From Bartonella grahamii ATCC 700132 (GTDB taxonomy: Bacteria > Pseudomonadota > Alphaproteobacteria > Rhizobiales > Rhizobiaceae), in contig NZ_JACX01000008.1 of NCBI RefSeq assembly GCF_000518085.1, positions 44,607-108,606 on the forward strand: 64,000 nucleotides of DNA. Reading direction: 5' to 3'. Made by a program: the position numbers and the translations under genes. Positions 34,036-42,376 of this stretch are shown here, in pieces (the stretch's first letter is position 1; each line of letters opens with the position of its first letter). A model generated the notes under the pieces. It ran no database searches, was not told the origin of the DNA, and was given only the letters and a program-made list of their open reading frames with translations.

Positions 34036-36375
34036 TTAAGCTTTGTTGACAAAATTATCCAGTACACGCTTTTCTCCGGCTTTTTCAAACATTATTGTCA
34101 ATTTATGATCGTCTATTGCTGTAATATGACCATAACCAAATTTTATGTGAAAAATCCGATCATTGATGGAAAAATCTGATGATGCATGAGAGATTGATTG
34201 AGCGATAATTTTCCCTTCAATCGTCTTGTTTTTTTGTGCATGCTTTTGTCTTGCTGTTGCATAGCCAGTATAACAGGAATCGTGATTTTGAAAGGAAGAT
34301 TTTCCATAACCACCATAAGATGTTTCCATTGCTATGGCTTCTATATGTTCTGCTGGTAATTCATCTAGAAAGCGGGAGGGAAGAGTAGATTGCCAAAGTC
34401 CATGAATTCTACGATTAGATACAAACCATATATGCAGGTGTTTTTTTGCTCTTGTGAGTCCAACATAAGCAAGACGCCGTTCTTCTTCTAATCCTGAACG
34501 TCCACCTTCATCTAATGAGCGCTGATGGGGAAAAAGTCCTTCTTCCCAGCCAGGAAGAAAAACTGTTTCAAATTCAAGTCCTTTGGCTGAATGAAGTGTC
34601 ATGATGTTGACTGCATCGGTATTTTCATTGTTTTCAGCATCCATAACGAGTGCAACATGTTCCAAAAAACTTTGAAGATTTTCAAATTGTTCCATGGAAC
34701 GGATCATTTCTTTAAGATTTTCTAGTCGTGTAGGAGCCTCTGGTGAGCGATCTTCTAACCACATGGTTGTATAACCAGAATCATCAAGGATAATCTCGGC
34801 AAGTTCTTTATGAGGAGTATCTTGAAGCATATTTTGCCAGCGGCGGAAGTTTTCAATAAGGCTTCGTAACGCACTGCGTGCCTTAGGCTTTAACTCATCT
34901 GTTTCAATGATGTCAGCGGCTGCAGAAAAGAGAGGAACAGCACGTGCTCGCGCACTCTCATAAAGAATGCGCAGGGTTGCATCGCCTATGCCGCGTTTCG
35001 GTGTATTAATAACACGCTCAAAAGCTAAATCATCAGCAGGTTGGACAACAACGCGTAAATAAGCCATAGCATCACGTATTTCCATTCGTTCATAAAAACG
35101 AGGACCACCAATGACGCGGTAGTTAAGACCAAGCGTTACAAAGCGATCTTCAAATTCACGCATTTGGAATGATGCACGCACCAATATAGCCATATGATTT
35201 AATGCATGACCTGTTTGGTGTGCTTGTTCAATTTCTTCTCCGATGGCACGGGCCTCTTCTTGCGAATCCCATGCTGAATGAATTTTTACTTTTTCTTCCT
35301 CACTCTTTATTTGTGCAGAAAAAAGGACTTTGCCCAGTCTTTCTTCATTATGAGCAATGAGATGGGAGGCGGTTTTAAGAATATGGGATGTTGAGCGATA
35401 ATTACGTTCTAGACGAATAATTTTGGCAGAAGGAAAATCTTTTTCAAAACGTAATATATTCTCGACTTTTGCACCACGCCATCCATAAATGGATTGATCA
35501 TCATCGCCAACACAACAAAGATTAACATGTTGACCTTGGGGATGTTGTGCCAAAAGGCGAAGCCAAAGATATTGTGCTGTATTTGTATCTTGGTATTCAT
35601 CGACAAGAATATAGCGAAATTGAGAATGGTATTCGCGAAGAATATCTGGATTATGTTGGAAGATAGAGATAGAATGAAGCAGAAGATCACCAAAATCACA
35701 AGCATTAAGATCTTTTAATCGATTTTGATAACTGTGATAAAGTTCGCGTCCCATGCCGTTGCCAAAGGAATGAGCATCACTTTTTGAGATATGTTCTGGT
35801 GAAAGTCCTTGATTTTTCCAAGAATCAATCATCATGGCAAGGTTTCGTGCGGGCCAACGCTTATCGTCTAGTCCCTCAGCTTGAATAAGCTGTTTTAAAA
35901 GTCGAAGAACATCATCGCTATCGAGAATTGTAAAGTTTCTTTTTAAACCAACAAGCTCTGCGTGACGGCGTAAAATTTTAGCACCAGTGGAGTGAAAAGT
36001 TCCAAGCCAAGGCATACCTTCAACAACTCCTCCAATAAGTTCACCAATACGTGTTTTCATTTCACGTGCTGCTTTGTTGGTGAAAGTAACAGCAAGTATT
36101 TGTTGAGGAGAGGCAAGCCCAGAGCGTAAAATATGAGAAATACGGGTTGTTAAAACGCGCGTTTTTCCTGTACCAGCACCTGCAAGAACTAAAAGAGGTC
36201 CCTCAGTATTCATAACAGCTTGTTGCTGTTCTGGATTGAGTTGTTTTAAATAGTCTGTGTTATATGATTTTTGTTCTTTTAGAGTATGGGAGGAAAAACC
36301 AGAGCTCCTTTTATCATGGTCTGGAGGGGAATCTTCTTCAAAGAAAGGTATGTTGTGATCAGAAAAATTACTCAT
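34036..36375 (-). CDS. uvrD: UvrD/PcrA-type DNA helicase
   Basis: A 779-residue superfamily 1A 3'-5' helicase for nucleotide excision and mismatch repair. Walker A is AGAGTGKT (residues 65-72), motif II is DEYQDTN, motif III includes GDDDQSIYGWRGA, and motif V/VI read MTLHSAKGLEFE and LAYVGLTRAKK. The C-terminal tail ends in a PcrA/UvrD tudor-like segment (KFGYGHITAI). It is followed by short intergenic DNA on both sides and is probably monocistronic. Confidence 0.95.
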   Translation of the reverse strand: MSNFSDHNIPFFEEDSPPDHDKRSSGFSSHTLKEQKSYNTDYLKQLNPEQQQAVMNTEGPLLVLAGAGTGKTRVLTTRISHILRSGLASPQQILAVTFTNKAAREMKTRIGELIGGVVEGMPWLGTFHSTGAKILRRHAELVGLKRNFTILDSDDVLRLLKQLIQAEGLDDKRWPARNLAMMIDSWKNQGLSPEHISKSDAHSFGNGMGRELYHSYQNRLKDLNACDFGDLLLHSISIFQHNPDILREYHSQFRYILVDEYQDTNTAQYLWLRLLAQHPQGQHVNLCCVGDDDQSIYGWRGAKVENILRFEKDFPSAKIIRLERNYRSTSHILKTASHLIAHNEERLGKVLFSAQIKSEEEKVKIHSAWDSQEEARAIGEEIEQAHQTGHALNHMAILVRASFQMREFEDRFVTLGLNYRVIGGPRFYERMEIRDAMAYLRVVVQPADDLAFERVINTPKRGIGDATLRILYESARARAVPLFSAAADIIETDELKPKARSALRSLIENFRRWQNMLQDTPHKELAEIILDDSGYTTMWLEDRSPEAPTRLENLKEMIRSMEQFENLQSFLEHVALVMDAENNENTDAVNIMTLHSAKGLEFETVFLPGWEEGLFPHQRSLDEGGRSGLEEERRLAYVGLTRAKKHLHIWFVSNRRIHGLWQSTLPSRFLDELPAEHIEAIAMETSYGGYGKSSFQNHDSCYTGYATARQKHAQKNKTIEGKIIAQSISHASSDFSINDRIFHIKFGYGHITAIDDHKLTIMFEKAGEKRVLDNFVNKA

Positions 36376-36495
36376 TATATCTCTTTTGTAGTCTTTTTTT
36401 CATTGAAGTTCTAGATTAAAAAAACTTCTCTTAAAAAAGTCACAACAGCTTCAGTTGAATAAACAAAAAGAGAACGTAAAAAATAAGCATAAACA

Positions 36496-36747
36496 TTAAA
36501 GGCGTTGGGTGAGAACGCTTTGAAGGGCATAAACGCGTAACGAAGCCGAAAGATTGATTTGTTGTGGTCTTTTGCTATCAATATCAGTGATAATAAAGGC
36601 TAAAGATTGTCCTTTTTTGCGGGCTATATCTTTTAGAATATCTAAAAATGGCGGTTCTAAAGAGACGCTTGTTGCGTGCCCATCAACGCGAACAGATATT
36701 TTTCGTGGAATGACTTTTGACCAATCGATAGAATTATTTTCGTGCAT
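36496..36747 (-). CDS. ribbon-helix-helix domain protein
   Basis: An 83-residue protein with a ribbon-helix-helix fold of the type Pfam calls RHH_4: a beta-strand (RKISVRVDGHATSVSL), then two helices (EPPFLDILKDIARKKG and LAFIITDIDSK). Such proteins usually bind DNA as dimers. The start is the ATG at 36747, preceded by AAAGGTGG at four bases; the upstream ATG would add 14 residues and overlap the previous gene. It follows the DUF4169 gene by ten bases, and this trio with sspB is conserved in alphaproteobacteria. The specific target is unknown. Confidence 0.8.
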   Translation of the reverse strand: MHENNSIDWSKVIPRKISVRVDGHATSVSLEPPFLDILKDIARKKGQSLAFIITDIDSKRPQQINLSASLRVYALQSVLTQRL

Positions 36748-36757
36748 TTTTCCACCT

Positions 36758-36940
36758 TTATTCGTCGTTTCGTAAACGATTTTGATCAAGAAATTTTTGC
36801 GCTTTTAAAGATTTTTGTTGCTCAAAAAATTTTTCAGTTTTTGTTCGTCCAAAACGATAACGATTTTGCTCAGCACGAAGAGATTTTTCTATACGTTTTT
36901 TTTGTTTTCGAAATCGGCGAAGATTAATCAATTCAGTCAT
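36758..36940 (-). CDS. DUF4169 family protein
   Basis: A 60-residue, very basic protein opening with MTELINLRRFRKQKKR, the DUF4169 hallmark, followed by FGRTKTEKF. It is all-helical in appearance, with many Lys, Arg and Glu. Function is unknown. It sits between sspB (8 bases upstream) and the ribbon-helix-helix gene (10 bases downstream), a conserved alphaproteobacterial trio, which suggests co-expression. Confidence 0.8.
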   Translation of the reverse strand: MTELINLRRFRKQKKRIEKSLRAEQNRYRFGRTKTEKFFEQQKSLKAQKFLDQNRLRNDE

Positions 36941-36948
36941 GAGAAAAT

Positions 36949-37494
36949 TTATTTTTTCCGAAAAGAATCTAAAGAGACAACATCAGCACTTTGTTTTGTA
37001 TCGCTATTTGAAGATTCTTTATTTGTACTGAAATTTTGTTCTTTTGTAAGCGTATTTTCTTTTTTTTGTGTGTTTGATAAGGTAATGGGCGTAGTTGAGG
37101 TATTTTCTGAATTTTCACTTTCTCCAGAGGTAAGATTTGAGGGCAGATCAAATGCTGCTTCAAATGCTGCTACAGGATCATAAAAGACCTGAATGGAAGT
37201 AAAAGGAATCACGAGCTTTTCGGTTATTTCCCTGAAGGAGAGGGTTACTTCGAAAGCTGTTTCTGAAACACTGAGATCTCTAAACTGATGTTGTAAGACG
37301 ATTGTCATTTGCTCAGGATAGCGATTTTTTAGCCGAGGAGAAATTTTAACACCTGGGGCATTCGTCAAAAAAGTTATAAAAAAATGATGATTTCCCGGAA
37401 GACCTGCTTTGCTAACTTCCGATAAAACTTTACGGATAACTCCACGAAGCGCATCCTGAACGAGAATATCGTAACGGATTTGATCTTTAACCAT
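36949..37494 (-). CDS. sspB: ClpXP adaptor SspB
   Basis: SspB binds the ssrA tag of tmRNA-rescued proteins and hands them to the ClpXP protease. The 181-residue protein has the alphaproteobacterial form: an N-terminal helix, then a beta-rich tag-binding domain (GNHHFFITFLTNAPGVKISP, LKNRYPEQMTIVLQHQF, IPFTSIQVFYDP). The C-terminal third (about residues 125-181) is Ser/Asn/Thr-rich and ends in SADVVSLDSFRKK, which fits a flexible linker plus ClpX-binding tail. The gene lies about 170 bases from the tmRNA gene, on the same strand, a meaningful pairing. Confidence 0.93.
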   Translation of the reverse strand: MVKDQIRYDILVQDALRGVIRKVLSEVSKAGLPGNHHFFITFLTNAPGVKISPRLKNRYPEQMTIVLQHQFRDLSVSETAFEVTLSFREITEKLVIPFTSIQVFYDPVAAFEAAFDLPSNLTSGESENSENTSTTPITLSNTQKKENTLTKEQNFSTNKESSNSDTKQSADVVSLDSFRKK

Positions 37495-37664
37495 CGAAGT
37501 TTATTCCTTTTATTTCACGGAGCAGAATGGGGCGTATTGATATTGTGTGATAAATATATTTTAAAATTAGCAGTATTTTGTCTATGATGCACCTCAATAA
37601 ATCGAATAAAAACGAAACTCTATGGTAAATAATGTCTGATAATGTTTGAAAGATCAATCAATAA

Positions 37665-38015
37665 CATTTAAAAAAATGAAGGCTTCTGTTGCCAGGTGCC
37701 TCCGAACCCCGCTTAGACCTGCGACGGTTTAAGACTTAAATTGAAACATTCGCACTGCATTAAGCAGCGAGACGTGCTTCCGCATAGTTGTCATTTGCAA
37801 CTACTCATTTAGTCCGATAACGGTGGTACTATGCCGAGTAAAAGAGCAATCTTTACGCCCTTGTCGATCCTATTTCGCCCCCACCAAAATATAACTTTGG
37901 TCTCTTATATTTTGGTGGAGGCGCCGGGTACCGCCCCCGGGTCCAATGAGTTTATTTCATTGTCCATTTATTACCATAGCTGGTAAACCAGCTCCTTAAA
38001 TATAGATGAAGAACA
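37665..38015 (-). ncRNA. ssrA: circularly permuted two-piece tmRNA (ssrA)
   Basis: tmRNA rescues stalled ribosomes by acting as tRNA and mRNA. On the minus strand the acceptor piece comes first, ending in GGCGCCTCCACCA with its 3' end at 37913. A 30-base spacer follows, then the coding piece beginning GGGGGCGAAATAGGATCG at 37882. The 7-bp acceptor stem forms between these two ends (GGGGGCG with CGCCTCC, one G-U pair). This order is the permuted arrangement known from Alphaproteobacteria, where the precursor is cut into two RNAs. The coding piece runs to about 37678, just before a T-run (37665-37672). The 5' limit is estimated. Confidence 0.93.
37760..37798 (-). other. tmRNA tag reading frame
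   Basis: Thirteen codons encode ANDNYAEARLAA followed by TAA. It has the LAA end recognised by ClpX and the AxDN start bound by SspB, which is encoded next door. Resume codon is GCA at 37796-37798. Confidence 0.93.
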
Positions 38016-38128
38016 GTCTTAGGAAAAGGGGGGGTTGTTAATATTTTTAATCCTCTAATTATTTATGGAGCTATATGATGCGGCTGTAAAGTATAGGCCG
38101 CTCATTTTTGGAGAGGAGATGATGCAAA

Positions 38129-38434
38129 ATGACCAATAATCTAGCAGATATTAAACTATATGATTCAAACCCCGATGAAGCAGCAGTAGAACGGCTTAGC
38201 CGTCGTTTAGCTTTGGTGATGAAAAAGCAGGATGCAGCGCTTGTTGCTACATCGGATCCAAAAGAGTTAGAACGCGTTGAAAAATGGGTTCAAGATGTAT
38301 TAGGCGCGGATGAGCAGAGGGCTAAAATGGCTGTGTCAAAAGTTGCAGAAATGATGTCTGGAGATCGCAGAAAAAGTCGTATGACTTTCTATTATTTGGT
38401 AGCTAAACAATTAAACGCACTTGATAAAATTTAA
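38129..38434 (+). CDS. DUF2853 family protein
   Basis: A 101-residue soluble, mostly helical protein. The start LADIKLYDSNPDEAAVERL and the end GDRRKSRMTFYYLVAKQLNAL match the pattern I associate with DUF2853, but the family name is from memory. Function is unknown. The frame begins about 20 bases after GGAGAGGAG-like purines (38111-38119). It is monocistronic, with a bidirectional terminator 30 bases after its stop. Confidence 0.7.
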   Translation: MTNNLADIKLYDSNPDEAAVERLSRRLALVMKKQDAALVATSDPKELERVEKWVQDVLGADEQRAKMAVSKVAEMMSGDRRKSRMTFYYLVAKQLNALDKI

Positions 38435-38462
38435 ACAATTTTAAAATTCAATTTTGCTCAAT

Positions 38463-38492
38463 AAAAAAGCCCAAAATTCTTTGGGCTTTTTT
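38463..38492. terminator. bidirectional rho-independent terminator
   Basis: A 13-bp perfect stem (AAAAAAGCCCAAA paired with TTTGGGCTTTTTT) with a four-base loop. A-runs and T-runs on opposite arms allow termination from both strands, fitting its place between the convergent DUF2853 and first kgtP-like genes. Confidence 0.9.
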
Positions 38493-38508
38493 GTTTAGCA
38501 TCGAAGGT

Positions 38509-39810
38509 TTAATCGTTTTCTTGAAGATATCCTCCTTTGCTCATATCCGGTATAAAGAGGGTGGCAATGAATGCAATGATCATTACGCCGATTACGTAAA
38601 AATAAAACAGTGATTCATGTCCTATATTTTTTAATCCAAGAGCTACGTATTCGGCAGAACCACCAAATAATGCATTGCCAATAGCATGAGAGAGACCAAC
38701 TCCCAGTGCTCGTACTGAAGAGGGAAACATTGCTGATTTTACGACACCAGAGATGGATGTATACATGCTCATAATACAGAGTATTCCAATAATGACTGAT
38801 AGCGCAATCCATGGATTATGCGTGTGACCGATTATGATAAGTCCAGGAATCGTAAAGAGAGTAGAGAGTGCACTCCAAAGGATAAGTAAATTTCTTGTTC
38901 CAATTTTATCAGCTAGGATACCAAATATGGGTTGGAGTAATATGAAAATAAAGAGTGCCGCGGTCATTACAGTTGTAGCGGTATGTTTATCAAAACCAGT
39001 AGTTGTGATCAGATATTTCTGCATATAAGTCGTACAGGTGTAAAATGTGAGAGATCCTCCAGAGGCGAAGAGAACAATTACAAAAAATGCTTTTGTGTGT
39101 TTGCTTAGAAGTTCTTTAAGACTCCCAGTATGTTTTTGAGAGCGGCTTTCTTTGGTGGTTGTTTCATGAAGTGAACGACGTAGATAAAGTACGACGAATG
39201 CTCCCAATCCACCAATAGCAAATGGAATACGCCAGCCCCATGTTCTTAATTGGTCTTCCGTTAGATAAAGTGCCAGAATAAATATAATAAAACTGGCTAA
39301 AAGTTGACCAGTAATAAGCGTACCAGATTGGAAAGAAGCGAAGAGACCGCGGTGTTTTTTAAGGGAAACTTCGCTTATATAAGTTGCAGCTGTACCATAT
39401 TCACCACCTGCTGAAAGTCCCTGCATCATACGGATTAGGAGAAGAAGAATTGCTGCAGTTCTCCCTAAAGTTTCATAAGTGGGAAGTATGGCAATGAGAA
39501 AAGAGCCCCCACACATCATAAGAATAGATATGAGCATCGAGTTTTTTCGTCCATAACGATCAGCAATAAAGCCAAAAAGCCAACTTCCAATTGGGCGCAT
39601 AAGAAAACCAATAAAGAAGATTCCTGCAGTTTTAAAAAATTGGGTAACAACATCGCCATCTGAAGGGAAAAATTGTGGTGCAAAGTAAATAGACGCAAAT
39701 GAGTAAACGTAAAAATCATACCACTCTACTAGATTCCCTGATGCGCTAGATATGATAGCGAAGATACGTTTTCTTGTATCATGTTGTACTAAAGTTGTTT
39801 CATTTTTCAT
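38509..39810 (-). CDS. kgtP: 2-oxoglutarate permease KgtP-like, copy 1
   Basis: A 433-residue major facilitator of the metabolite:H+ symporter family with 12 predicted helices. It follows E. coli KgtP closely over its whole length: [18 protein letters not shown] at the start, the loop 2-3 motif [43 protein letters not shown], and [14 protein letters not shown] near the end. KgtP imports 2-oxoglutarate with protons. It is the most divergent of three tandem paralogs by eye, for example HTHNP and MSMYTS in place of residues shared by the other two. AGGGGAG precedes its ATG. Confidence 0.9.
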   Translation of the reverse strand: MKNETTLVQHDTRKRIFAIISSASGNLVEWYDFYVYSFASIYFAPQFFPSDGDVVTQFFKTAGIFFIGFLMRPIGSWLFGFIADRYGRKNSMLISILMMCGGSFLIAILPTYETLGRTAAILLLLIRMMQGLSAGGEYGTAATYISEVSLKKHRGLFASFQSGTLITGQLLASFIIFILALYLTEDQLRTWGWRIPFAIGGLGAFVVLYLRRSLHETTTKESRSQKHTGSLKELLSKHTKAFFVIVLFASGGSLTFYTCTTYMQKYLITTTGFDKHTATTVMTAALFIFILLQPIFGILADKIGTRNLLILWSALSTLFTIPGLIIIGHTHNPWIALSVIIGILCIMSMYTSISGVVKSAMFPSSVRALGVGLSHAIGNALFGGSAEYVALGLKNIGHESLFYFYVIGVMIIAFIATLFIPDMSKGGYLQEND

Positions 39811-40432
39811 GAAGTGCTCCCCTTTTAAATTTATAGTTGATATTTTCTAACCATAATTGTTTATGATTTCCAGAAAAATTCAATTGTATAATGATTATTT
39901 TTATGAAAAAAATTTAAAATAAAATACTTTTGCAATTTTAAATTATTTATTCTATAGTATAAATAGTTTTATTAATTAATATAAATAATAAAAATCGTTT
40001 TAATAAATTTATAATTTAAATATAAAACTATTCTTTATAAGAATTAAGTAAGTTTTTATTATATTTTAAATACCTTTATGTTCATTAAAATTTGTTAAAG
40101 TTAAATTATATCAATAGATTTATACATTTTTTGCAATTTAAATAGTTTGTAACAGGCTGTTTTATTCTTTTATTAAATAATTTTATGCATAGCATTAACT
40201 CTGTTTCTGAGTTGCAAGAGGTATCGTTATGAGGACGTGATATAAAAAGGGTAGAAATGAAAAAATCTTATGGTATTTGGGTTTTTCAATTGAGATACAA
40301 AATGATAAACAACCATTACAAATCAATAGGTTATGGAAGTAATATTGTAGGTCATAGAAAATATTCGATGACAGTCCATTATTGAGAGTAAGATAATGAA
40401 ATGGGTTTCATAAATAAAAATTAAATAATTAT
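39811..40432. other. AT-rich intergenic region upstream of kgtP copy 1
   Basis: About 620 bases, extremely AT-rich, with no gene-like frame. It must hold the promoter for copy 1. The segment at 40255-40310 resembles the one at 49395-49450 (AAATGARAAAATCTTATGRTATT, then a GAGATxxCAAAATG stretch), a possible dispersed repeat. Confidence 0.4.
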
Positions 40433-40463
40433 AAAAAAAGCCCACTTTCTTGGGCTTTTTTTT
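40433..40463 (-). terminator. rho-independent terminator after kgtP copy 2
   Basis: A GCCCA/TGGGC stem extended by seven A-T pairs encloses a six-base loop. It lies 14 bases after the stop codon of the second kgtP-like gene. A-run and T-run make it usable from both directions. Confidence 0.85.
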
Positions 40464-40476
40464 CCGAAAAATAAGT

Positions 40477-41787
40477 TTAATGAAGTTTATCGTCTTTATC
40501 GAGATATCCTCCTTTATCTATATCGGGCATAAGGAGAATAGAGATGAGTGCAATGACCATCATGCCAACTATGTAAAAAAAGAAAACAGATTCGTATCCC
40601 ATATTTTTTAATCCAAGCGCTACATATTCAGCAGAACCGCCAAATAGTGCATTTCCAATGGCAAAAGCAAATCCAACACCAATTGCGCGGATTGAGGCTG
40701 GGAACAATTCTGCTTTTATGATACCAGCAATGGACGTATAAAAACTCATAACACAGAGTATTCCAATGATGATTAAGAGTGCTGCCCATGCATTATGGGC
40801 ATTCCCAATCATTTTAAGTACAGGAATGGTGCAGATAATGGATAAGGTACTCCAACTAATGAGTGAAGCTCTTGCTCCAATTTTATCGGCTATGAAACCA
40901 AAAAGGGGTTGGAGTAGCACAAAAATAAAGAGGGCGGCAGTCATTATCGTTGTTGCGGTTTGTTTATCAAAACCCGTGGTTGTGATCAGATATTTTTGCA
41001 TATAAGTGGTGTATGTATAAAATGTGAGTGATCCACCAGCTGTAAAGCCAACAACCAAAAAGAAAGCTTTTTTATGATTGCGAAAAAGTTCTCTAAGACT
41101 ACCAGCATGTTGTTCAGAGCGGCTTTTGTGGGTTGTTGTTTCATGGAGCAAACTACGCAGATAAATTGCAACAATTGCTCCAAAGCCACCAATGACAAAA
41201 GGAATACGCCAGCCCCATGCTTTTAACTGATCTTCAGTAAGGTAAAGGGATAAAATAAATATTATAAAACTTGCGAGAAGTTGACCTGTGATCGTTGTTG
41301 CATATTGAAAAGAAGCAAAGAGTCCACGACGATTTTTGGGTGCAACTTCGCTCATATAAGTTGCTGCTGTACCATATTCACCGCCAACGGAAAGTCCTTG
41401 AAACATGCGGACTAAAAGGAGGAGAAATGCTGCTGTTATTCCCAAGGTTTTATAAGTGGGAAGTATGGCAATGAGAAAAGAGCCGCCACACATCATAAAA
41501 ACAGAAATAAGCATTGAGCGTTTACGTCCATAACGATCCGCAACGAATCCAAAGAGCCATGCTCCAATTGGACGCATAAGAAAGCCAATAAAAAAGATTC
41601 CTGCAGTTTTTAAAAGTTGTGTAACGATATCTTCATCTTCAGGAAAAAATTGTGATGCAAAATAAACCGATGCAAAGGAGTAAGCATAAAAGTCGTACCA
41701 TTCTACCAGATTTCCTGATGCACTGGATATAATAGCAAAAATACGTTTCCTTGTATCATGTGGATCTAAAGTTGTTTGATTATTCAT
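40477..41787 (-). CDS. kgtP: 2-oxoglutarate permease KgtP-like, copy 2
   Basis: A 436-residue proton symporter of the same family, matching copies 1 and 3 without gaps over most of its length. The markers are [47 protein letters not shown] and [17 protein letters not shown]. The central loop after helix 6 (HKSRSEQHAGSLRELF) is where the copies differ most. It has its own hairpin terminator and its own upstream region, so it is transcribed alone. A G10 tract lies 102 bases upstream of its start codon. Confidence 0.9.
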   Translation of the reverse strand: MNNQTTLDPHDTRKRIFAIISSASGNLVEWYDFYAYSFASVYFASQFFPEDEDIVTQLLKTAGIFFIGFLMRPIGAWLFGFVADRYGRKRSMLISVFMMCGGSFLIAILPTYKTLGITAAFLLLLVRMFQGLSVGGEYGTAATYMSEVAPKNRRGLFASFQYATTITGQLLASFIIFILSLYLTEDQLKAWGWRIPFVIGGFGAIVAIYLRSLLHETTTHKSRSEQHAGSLRELFRNHKKAFFLVVGFTAGGSLTFYTYTTYMQKYLITTTGFDKQTATTIMTAALFIFVLLQPLFGFIADKIGARASLISWSTLSIICTIPVLKMIGNAHNAWAALLIIIGILCVMSFYTSIAGIIKAELFPASIRAIGVGFAFAIGNALFGGSAEYVALGLKNMGYESVFFFYIVGMMVIALISILLMPDIDKGGYLDKDDKLH

Positions 41788-42329
41788 GAAGTATTCCCCT
41801 TTTAGATTTATAACTTTTCTTCTCTTTAAAGTTGTTTACAGTTTAAGCCATAAAAATTCAATCATATTGCGATGTTTCTTAAAAAAAAGGGGGGGGGGAA
41901 GTGGCTTATTTCCATGATGTTTGCAGTTTTTATTTTGTCATAGAACAAAAACGGTACTCATATTTTTATAGGAAGGTATGTTTTGATTTTTATTGTATCT
42001 TTAACGGTGTCATTGATCATCCAGATCAGAAAGGGGTGTTGAGAGAGGATTGATTGGTGATAATAGATGCGGTTTAATTTCTATTATTAGACAAATAAGG
42101 AAACGATATTTTGCTTATTTTTGATAAAGAAAAGAGGATCCTAATTAAAACAGATCTGATATTTTAAAGCTAAGTATACTGGATTTATTGGTATCATGAA
42201 AAATATAGGGTCATGGCATGAGGTGCTTTATTCATCATGGTTTATATCAAAGAAGAGGATACCGCTTCTTTATGATACGAAAGGCGTGTCTGTAATAGAT
42301 TATAAATATTGATTTTACAGTATTATCAT
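41788..42329. other. intergenic region upstream of kgtP copy 2
   Basis: About 540 bases with no gene-like frame. The part nearest 41787 holds the promoter of copy 2 and includes the A8-G10 tract. No remnant of another gene was recognised. Confidence 0.4.
41889..41898. repeat. G10 homopolymer tract (C10 on the coding strand)
   Basis: Ten G residues follow eight A residues. It lies about 100 bases upstream of the second kgtP-like start codon, in the presumed promoter region. Tracts of this length mutate readily by slippage and could alter promoter spacing. Confidence 0.8.
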
Positions 42330-42363
42330 AATCAAGAAGCCCGAAAAATCGGGATTCTTGATT
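42330..42363 (-). terminator. terminator-like hairpin after kgtP copy 3
   Basis: A 15-bp inverted repeat with one mismatch and a four-A loop (42330-42344 with 42349-42363), 13 bases after the stop of the third kgtP-like gene. The T-tract on the minus strand is poor, so termination may be weak. Confidence 0.55.
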
Positions 42364-42376
42364 TAGTTTAGAAAAT

